Shown piece after piece: positions 7,018 through 12,269 of a stretch of DNA of 12,269 bases. The stretch's first letter is position 1, and each line of letters begins with the position of its first letter. The position numbers and the translations under genes were made by a program. Source of the stretch: Prototheca cutis (taxonomy: Eukaryota > Chlorophyta > Trebouxiophyceae > Chlorellales > Chlorellaceae). The DNA lies in contig BCIH01000009.1 of NCBI GenBank assembly GCA_002897115.2, forward strand, positions 178,673-190,941, read 5' to 3'. The notes beneath the pieces are model-generated. The model did not search any database. It was not told the origin of the DNA and saw only the letters and a list, made by a program, of their open reading frames with translations.

Positions 7018-7046
7018 CGTGGGAGGACACATCACACTGGATTCGC

Positions 7047-10000
7047 TCAGAAACGGGGGCACGACATGCCCGGCAGGCCCTTGCCCGACGACCCAGGCGC
7101 CTGTTTCCAGGCGCCAGAGCGCAGTGCGTTGTTCACATAGTCACGCAGGGCATGCATGAAATGGTCCCACTCTGCCGTGCTCAGCCCCTGAAACACGGCA
7201 GAGGCAGAGAAATCGTCGACGGCCTCAGCATCCTCACCCACCGGCGAGCCGTCGCCGAGACTGTCGGTAGCCGAACTCTCGGCCTGAATGGCGGCGGCCT
7301 GCACGTGTGTTTGTGGTGTGTGTGGGGGGGAAGGGCGTTGATTGAGAAAATGGTGCCGATACGTGGGTGGAATGTATGTGCATCAGCCGAGAAACACACT
7401 GCAACGTCCGTCCGTCGCTCTGAACCCGCAACAATACACCCCCCCCCAAAAAACACACACACACACACGCGCACACACAGTAACACCCATTCCTACATAC
7501 CCTGTGATGTGTGGGGGCCGCGCACAAGCGGGCCGAGGCCTGTGGCCGGCGGCGACGACGCGCACCCGTGGCGGCTGCGCCGCGGGCGCCGACCCGATCG
7601 AAAAAACCGACAGCAGGCACGCAGGACGCAGCACCGGGCTGCAACGTCACCGGCTGCGGCGAGGCGGTTGGCGTGTGGGCGAGGCCGAATGCCAGGGCCA
7701 TGCCCGCGCCTGCGCCGCTGCCGCCGCTGCTGTCGACGCTGCCATCGGCAGGCGTGCCAAAGGCCGCAGCCGCGGCGCTGGACGCCACGCCCACAGGCGT
7801 CGCGGGGGGGAGCCTCTTGGCGGCCGCGACGCCAGCAGGAATGCCAGACGCTGCAGCGACAGCCATGGAGCCGCGAGACACCGACTCGCGCTGTGAGATG
7901 ACCAGTCGACGCAGGTCGACCGGCGTGGACACCAGCGTCGCCGGCCCCAATTTACTGTTATTGTTGGTGGGAAGACCAACGCTAGCACTGTCCAAAGCGG
8001 GAAGACCAACACCAACACCGCCGACGGGTGTCTCGAGGCTGGTGCGGGGGGTAAGGACAAAGGGCGAACCGGGCATGGCGACGGGCGTGGCACCGCCGCT
8101 GGGCCCCGAACCCGTACCCTCTTCGTCCATGGCAAAGAGTCCCGACGCGGCCAGGCCCGCCGACCGTGGCGCCGCGACACCCAGCGGCCGCACACGCAGC
8201 GAGTCGGCCGTGGAGGGCGTGCGGACGCTGGCGGTGGAGGGCGTGCGCGAAGACGCCGCTGTCGTCAGCGCAGGGCTGTCGGGCGCCATAAACAGCGGGG
8301 GCCCCGCCTCGCCGTGCCGACGCAGCAGCGCCTCAAACGTTGACGCGGGGGGGGGCAATGGGGTAGTGATATTGGTGACGGACGAACGCCGCGCAGGGGC
8401 CTCAAACGTCACACCGTTCTCCTCGTCAATGCCCTCCACGTCGTCCTCGTCAAACTCGCCAGCAAACTCGTCATAGTACGCGCCCAGCACCGAGTCGGCA
8501 TCGTCGTCGTCGTCGATTTCGTTGTTGCTCTCGGCGCCGTCGGCAGCGCCGCCGGTCGTGCTGCGCAGTTTACTGGAGGCGGCGGCCCTCGCCATGAAAG
8601 CCCTGCGCCGGGCCCGCGCCAGCTCGACCTCGCGGCGGGCAGCGGTGCAGGCTCGCTCCAGCTCGCTGGCTTCCTCATCCAAACCGACAAGCGGCCGGGT
8701 CAGGACGCCTGCAATCTCCGCAAGGCTCAGGCCCGCCGCCGCGCCGCGCTGCAGCACGAGCGTGGCCACTTCTAAAAGCCGCAGCGACTCCTCACGCAGC
8801 CCCGGCAGTTCGGTACGGAGCATGGCCGCATCGGCCCTCGCGTCCAGCCCCGCAATGTACTCGAGCTCCTCGGGCCCAAACGGCATCATGGCCTGTGGCC
8901 AGTGCTGCCACTCAAAGTAGGGAGGCTCCAGCGCCTCTGGCAGCGCAAAGCCGTGGTCAATAGGCACCAGCTCGTACACCCAGTCCCGCCGGTCCAACAG
9001 CAAAGGCGAGGGTGTGGGCGCCGCTGTTGTTACGCCGGGGCCGGGCGCTGCGCCCGAGGTGCCACCAGAGGTGTTGCCGCCAGCAGCCACGCCGGCAGAC
9101 TCCCCACTGCCGCCCTGCGACCGCCGCACCTTGCGGACCAGGATGTTGCCCGAGTGGCGATCGGTGTTGAACAGCCGGATGTCAAGGATGCCGATGCGGT
9201 GCACGTCGCGGACGGGGAATCGCGAGGCGCCCATTTCGCTGCAGTCGCCGTCGTGCGGCACAAACGCCTGCAAGCTGCCCAGCTTGCGCGCCGTGGTCGA
9301 AGCTGGCGTGCTGACCGAGACGGAAGCCCGCCCGGCCGCGGGGAGAACAGCGGTAAGCAGCGACGTCGCGCCACCTGGCACACTGCCACCGCTGGGTTGG
9401 GTGGAAACGGCATCGCTCGTGCCGCTGTCCTCGCCTGTCGGTGTCGGTGCGGCCACGTGAAACACGGGGTGCGACATCTCCACCATCACCGTGTGAGGAA
9501 CCTTGGAAAAGTGGCCACGGTCTAAAAGGTACGCTGCCACCTGTTGTGTGGGAAGGGGCAGTGCAGCGGGTCGCACGAACGTCTTCAGGTGCAATGCACA
9601 CGCTCGCATCCGCAGGGAAAACCCGCCACACGAACAAACCGATGCGCACACCCACACCCACACATGAACCCCCAATTTCCGAACTCAATGACAAAAAAAA
9701 ACATACAGACCTCGCGGGTAGCGGCCTCGCCGACGCGGACAGTGGGTTTGAGCCCCGGGTCTCCCAGCTTGCGCCCGACAAATCCCTTGGGGTTGTTTGG
9801 CGCGAGGGGTTCCTCGTCGCAGGGCTTCATGATGGCGCAGCGCCGCCCCGCCTCGTCGCGAAAAAAATACGTGCCGCCAAACCCCTCGGGCGCAGCCTCC
9901 GGCTCCTGCCAGGCCTTGAGCCCGCGCGCGACGTCGCGCAGCAGGCGCTTGGCGCCCGTCGTCAGCGTCGCGCACTGTGCCAGCCGAAGCTCACCTGACG

Positions 10001-10358
10001 CCGTGCCAGGTGTCGTGTGGTCGTCGTCCAGCGCCCCGGAAGTCGGCAACGTCTGCAGGGGGGGCGCGGCACCGCCGCGCCGCGGCGTCACGCCCAGACT
10101 CAGCAGTCCTGGCTCGGCCGTGCCGCCCAGCGCCGCTGCAGAGCGCGACTTGGAGCGGGGAGAGAGTGGGGCTGTGGCGGCAACGGCAGCCGCAACGGGC
10201 CATGCAGACGCGACGATGCCATCGCCGGCGCTCGTACGAGGGGTGGCGCCCAGCGCCACCCCGGAGGCCGTGCCCTCCTTGACCACAAACCCATGCTGGG
10301 TCACGGTGACGAGGCCGTCCCCACGAGAGGGGGGCGAGATCGCGCTGGTCGCAGCCAT
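7047..10358 (-). CDS. Type II phosphatidylinositol 4-kinase, plant PI4K-gamma (UbDK) class
   Basis: The catalytic domain belongs to the PI3/PI4-kinase type II group that includes plant PI4K-gamma; some plant members phosphorylate proteins rather than lipid. Three minus-strand exons, 10358-9711, 9540-7501 and 7298-7047, all phase 0, give 979 residues. Landmarks are GGTYFFRDEAG...IMKPCDEEP (161-184, ATP-binding Lys178), APNNPKGFVGRKLGDPGLK, VGEAATRE|VAAYLLD across intron 1, HRIGILDIRLFNTDRHSGN (330-348, catalytic Asp343), LVPIDHG (Asp411), and PPYFEWQHWPQA...ELEYIAGLD. The C-terminal STAEWDHFMHAL matches the short motif that ends plant homologues. I see no N-terminal ubiquitin-like domain; residues 1-150 are low-complexity. 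Gly/Ser/Thr-rich insertions split the kinase domain (about 247-301 and 354-402), and an acidic stretch (556-592) begins a roughly 350-residue disordered tail with repeated RTPSTA. The ATG at 10358 follows no upstream in-frame ATG. A missed upstream exon remains possible. Confidence 0.93.
7299..7500 (-). other. Kinase intron 2 with complementary GT/G and C/CA tracts at its ends
   Basis: The donor is CACAGG|GTATGT and the acceptor CACGTGCAG, phase 0. On the minus strand a GT run, six T and nine G (plus-strand 7479-7439) lie near the donor, and seven C then a CA-rich run (plus-strand 7330-7305) lie near the acceptor. The tracts are complementary with about 108 bases between them. Joining the exons links the disordered tail to the family's C-terminal motif, which supports the intron. 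Confidence 0.85.
9541..9710 (-). other. Kinase intron 1
   Basis: The donor is CGCGAG|GTCTGT and the acceptor ACACAACAG, phase 0, splitting the conserved VGEAATREVAAYLLD motif. On the minus strand TGTGTGGG (9664-9657) near the 5' part is exactly complementary to CCCACACA (9552-9545), which ends three bases before the terminal AG of the intron. Confidence 0.9.
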
Positions 10359-10463
10359 GGCAGCAGGGAAGGGGGGCAAAGGGGGCAGGCCAAACGGCTC
10401 AAACCCTGAGGGGCCAGCCTGCACGTGGGGGGACAGGTGTGGGGCGGATCAGGCAGGGCTGTG

Positions 10464-10470
10464 TATAATA
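10464..10470 (-). promoter_or_regulatory. TATA-like box for the kinase gene
   Basis: TATAATA on the plus strand (TATTATA on the minus strand) lies about 106 bases upstream of the kinase ATG, in an otherwise GC-rich stretch. Position suits a core promoter; function is inferred. Confidence 0.4.
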
Positions 10471-10517
10471 CGACGGCATGCGCAGCTCCATGGTCCATCA
10501 GTGTCCCTGGAGACGAG

Positions 10518-10566
10518 CCCCGGGCATCCTACCCCGGGCATCCCCATCGGCTCATGCCAGCTGGCA
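10518..10566. repeat. Direct repeat CCCCGGGCATCC x2 and 12-bp palindrome
   Basis: CCCCGGGCATCC occurs at 10518-10529 and again at 10532-10543 (period 14). The perfect palindrome TGCCAGCTGGCA follows at 10555-10566. The cluster sits 50-100 bases upstream of the TATA-like box relative to the kinase gene, where paired activator sites would be expected. Confidence 0.5.
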
Positions 10567-11090
10567 CCCTGCCCCGAGAGTGGGGTTCGCAGTTGGGCCC
10601 GGGACAACCTGGGAATTCCCCGGAGAACGCCCGCTTCCTCCGTACTGGACATCCATTCTCTCGGAATACAGGGAAACGGCCAAGGGCGAACCCAGGCCCT
10701 GCTCCGGGGGAGGGACTGGCCCTCACCGGGGACCCAGAAACCCTCTTCTAGAACCGCATGCCAGCGGTCCATTCGCAGGTACAGCACGTTCCCGATCTAC
10801 CCCGGATGGCAGTCCATACCACCCAATAGAACGTACGAACAAACCGCAACTCGTTTACCTGTGAGGCTGCACTCCACGGCGAGGACGCGGGCCGCTGGAA
10901 CTCCCTGTACCGGAAGTATCACCACCAGCCCGGGGTTGTCCACGGAGCTCCTCGGCTCTCCGGCTCAGGCGCGTGTGCAAAGAGGAGAAGCAACCTCAAG
11001 CGAAATCAGAAATGCGAGCTCGCAGGGTGTCCAGCCAGGTCAAGGAAGATCTGTGGTCCCGAGAAGCGCGTGTGAATGACACGAGGGATT

Positions 11091-11146
11091 GGCACTCAAC
11101 CCAGCTCCGCCGCTGAAACGCCTGCGACGCGAGCGTCCTACAGCCA
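11091..11146 (-). repeat. Decayed tRNA-Ala(CGC)-like sequence
   Basis: On the minus strand an A-box-like TGGCTGTAGGA (11146-11136) and a B-box-like GGTTGAGTGCC (11101-11091) are 34 bases apart. Between them, CTCGC-GTCGCAG-GCG (11133-11119) looks like the anticodon arm of tRNA-Ala: a seven-base loop with U33, anticodon CGC and a purine at 37, but only three of five stem pairs. The acceptor and T stems do not close. I read it as a tRNA pseudogene or the head of a tRNA-derived SINE, not a working tRNA. Confidence 0.35.
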
Positions 11147-11438
11147 CATTAAATCAGCTTGAACGACTACGACTGGTGTACCGGCCTCTTCAGTTGACCT
11201 GGGGCACCCGAGGTCCGAGGATTACTCGTCCACGGGCCCTCCACCCAGCGGACACGTGTTCGCGCGCCATCCCCATGCTTCGCGAAACTGGAAGCCGATG
11301 TTTCCCGATCGGATGGCCCCATCAAAATCCGACATGCATCCCGTGCCACACCGGACTCAGTGCATGGCGTCATTGAAGACTTGTAAGCGTCACTATTTCT
11401 TCAGTTGAAGGAAAGTCGGGTGCATTTACCAAAGCGGC

Positions 11439-12208
11439 ATGCCTGCGACTATTCAAGAGATCGACAGCAATGCTGCTGCGGCGCACTACCTTGAGAAAGC
11501 GTGGGATGAGTTGGGCCACGACCCAGAGCAGTTTTTGAAGGCGACTTTGAACACAATCGCATCACGATGCTCGTTTCTGGATGGGCATGGTGCCACCGCG
11601 AGAGTGGATAGGGTGGTGCGGGGAGTGTTGAAGCTCGAGCAAGCAGGGCAAGCCCAGGATGAGGCTGAGCCTATGCCGGCGCCCGCTGAGGACCGTCCTG
11701 CAGCCCCTGCAGAGGTGTGAGAGGTGTTGGGATACAGCTGCACTCGCCTGCCAGACCTGTGGATGCCACACATGGAGTGGAATCCTTTGATGAACTGTGC
11801 CGGCTTTGGGAGTCTACTTGCAGGTGGCGGAGGCGCCTGCGGCTGCTGCAGCAGAGGCCCCCGAGCCGGAGACCACAGAGTCCACCAGCATTGGCCTGAG
11901 TATGTCGTTGTGTTTGATGCGCGGGTGTCCTGCAACCGTCCATGAGCATCGTCATTCATTTGTTTTGTGTGTTGGGAGGCCATGCCACTTGCCCGCCCTC
12001 CCCTTCCAATCCGACCTCACACCATGTGCCTTTGCAGAGCCCAACGACGGCAACGGGGCTGACTTTGACTCCTATTCCTGGACCCAGACCCTTGCGGATG
12101 TGGTGGTGTCGGTGCCAATCCCCTCTGGCACGAGGGGCCGGGACTGCGCCGTGACGATCCAGACGGGCCATCTCTCCGTCGGCCTCAAAGGCAAAGAACC
12201 CATCCTCA
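11439..12208 (+). CDS. NudC/BOBBER-family CS-domain co-chaperone (5' part, runs off the window)
   Basis: NudC proteins are p23-like co-chaperones that bind client proteins and Hsp90 and affect dynein/microtubule function; plant BOBBER proteins are needed for thermotolerance and development. Exons 11439-11714, 11824-11899 and 12038-12208 join in phase and give 174 residues. The first exon (1-92) is helical and likely matches the N-terminal dimerisation segment (YLEKAWDELGHDPEQFLKAT). Exon 2 is an Ala/Glu/Pro-rich linker. Exon 3 opens with PNDGNGADFDSYSWTQTL (119-136) and continues through VPIPSGTRGRD to LSVGLKGKEPIL, the first strands of the CS domain. The next exon, expected to start near the family's D-G-E-L, is beyond the window. 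Introns use GTGTGA/TTGCAG and GTATGT/TTGCAG. The ATG follows GCGGC and no better upstream start is seen, but an upstream exon is not excluded. Confidence 0.88.
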
Positions 12209-12269
12209 GTGCGTTTATGAGAAGCTTTTGTTTTTGTTATGGAATGCGCGTGTGTGTGTGGGGGGGGGG
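12209..12269 (+). other. 5' end of NudC intron 3, cut by the window edge
   Basis: The donor GTGCGT follows ATCCTCA in phase 1. The intron then runs through a T-rich stretch into a GTGTGTGTGTG run and nine G, where the window ends. The GT run followed by a G run near a donor repeats the layout seen in kinase intron 2. Confidence 0.7.

Larger units (their letters stand above)
6220..7046. other. Convergent 3' region between protease and kinase genes
   Basis: No protein gene is supported in these 827 bases. They hold the 3' flanks of two convergent genes, two adjacent palindromes near 6267-6293, a long foldback at 6642-6757 and a 7-bp hairpin at 6999-7017. TTACA occurs twice (6366-6370, 6373-6377); on the minus strand these read TGTAA, the chlorophyte poly(A) signal, and could end the kinase mRNA about 670 bases after its stop. 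The protease stop codon itself lies in TGTAA (6215-6219), probably too early to act. Confidence 0.5.
10359..11438. other. Divergent intergenic region between kinase and NudC genes
   Basis: These 1,080 bases separate two head-to-head genes and contain no frame I can support as protein; long open frames here are without motifs. Visible items are a TATA-like box, a short direct repeat, a 12-bp palindrome and a tRNA-like remnant, listed separately. GGGAATTCCC at 10611-10620 is a further small palindrome. No clear TATA box precedes the NudC start; an inverted CTTCA/TGAAG pair lies at 11399-11410. Confidence 0.5.

Noticed and set aside
7511..8476. Plus-strand open frame of 321 codons
   Set aside because: It is exactly antisense to the disordered part of the kinase; its Ala/Pro/Ser-rich translation is a by-product of that low-complexity sequence.
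9544..11079. Very long plus-strand open frame (511 codons)
   Set aside because: Its first half is antisense to the confident kinase exons and intron, and the rest has no motif. Long shadow frames are expected opposite GC-rich coding sequence.
1..12269. CRISPR array, prokaryotic operon or phage module
   Set aside because: No spaced direct repeats, no ribosome-binding-site-led gene strings, and clear spliceosomal introns.

Overview
The window is nuclear DNA of a GC-rich photosynthetic eukaryote, most likely a green alga (a Chlorella-like trebouxiophyte is my guess). Genes carry short GT-AG introns of about 110-200 bases, real exons have strongly G/C-ending codons, and every recognisable protein looks closest to land-plant or chlorophyte family members. 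Nothing suggests a bacterial operon, a virus, a CRISPR array or a protein-coding transposon. The window begins in a run of ten C and ends in a run of nine G; both appear to be intron ends, so the contig was probably cut at homopolymers.

Layout, left to right. (1) Positions 45-113 hold what looks like the last exon of an unidentified plus-strand gene. (2) 334-1881, minus strand: a five-exon OTU deubiquitinase with a C-terminal SEC-C zinc motif, the plant OTU7/animal OTUD3 type. Its first intron appears to be GC-AG. (3) A divergent promoter region, 1882-2364. (4) 2365-4197, plus strand: a complete four-exon serine palmitoyltransferase LCB2 subunit. (5) 4198-5328: about 1.1 kb without a convincing protein gene, holding perfect hairpins and several degenerate tRNA-like (SINE-like) motifs on the minus strand. 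(6) 5329-6219, plus strand: a CPBP/CAAX-type intramembrane protease of the plant chloroplast type. (7) 6220-7046: convergent 3' region with two palindromes, a long foldback hairpin and a short hairpin. (8) 7047-10358, minus strand: a three-exon type II phosphatidylinositol 4-kinase (plant PI4K-gamma/UbDK class) with long disordered insertions. (9) 10359-11438: divergent intergenic region with a TATA-like box and a decayed tRNA-Ala-like sequence. (10) 11439-12208, plus strand: the first three exons of a NudC/BOBBER-type CS-domain co-chaperone that runs off the right edge.

The genes do not form a pathway. They are separate housekeeping functions: ubiquitin removal, sphingolipid synthesis, plastid membrane proteolysis, phosphoinositide or protein phosphorylation, and Hsp90-linked chaperoning. 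The neighbour pairs OTU/LCB2 and kinase/NudC are divergent and may share control regions; CPBP and kinase are convergent.

The most unusual pattern is in the introns. Several carry a GT/G-rich tract near the 5' splice site and a complementary C/CA-rich tract near the 3' splice site, so the pre-mRNA could fold with its splice sites drawn together. A roughly 115-nt foldback downstream of the protease gene is the other standout.
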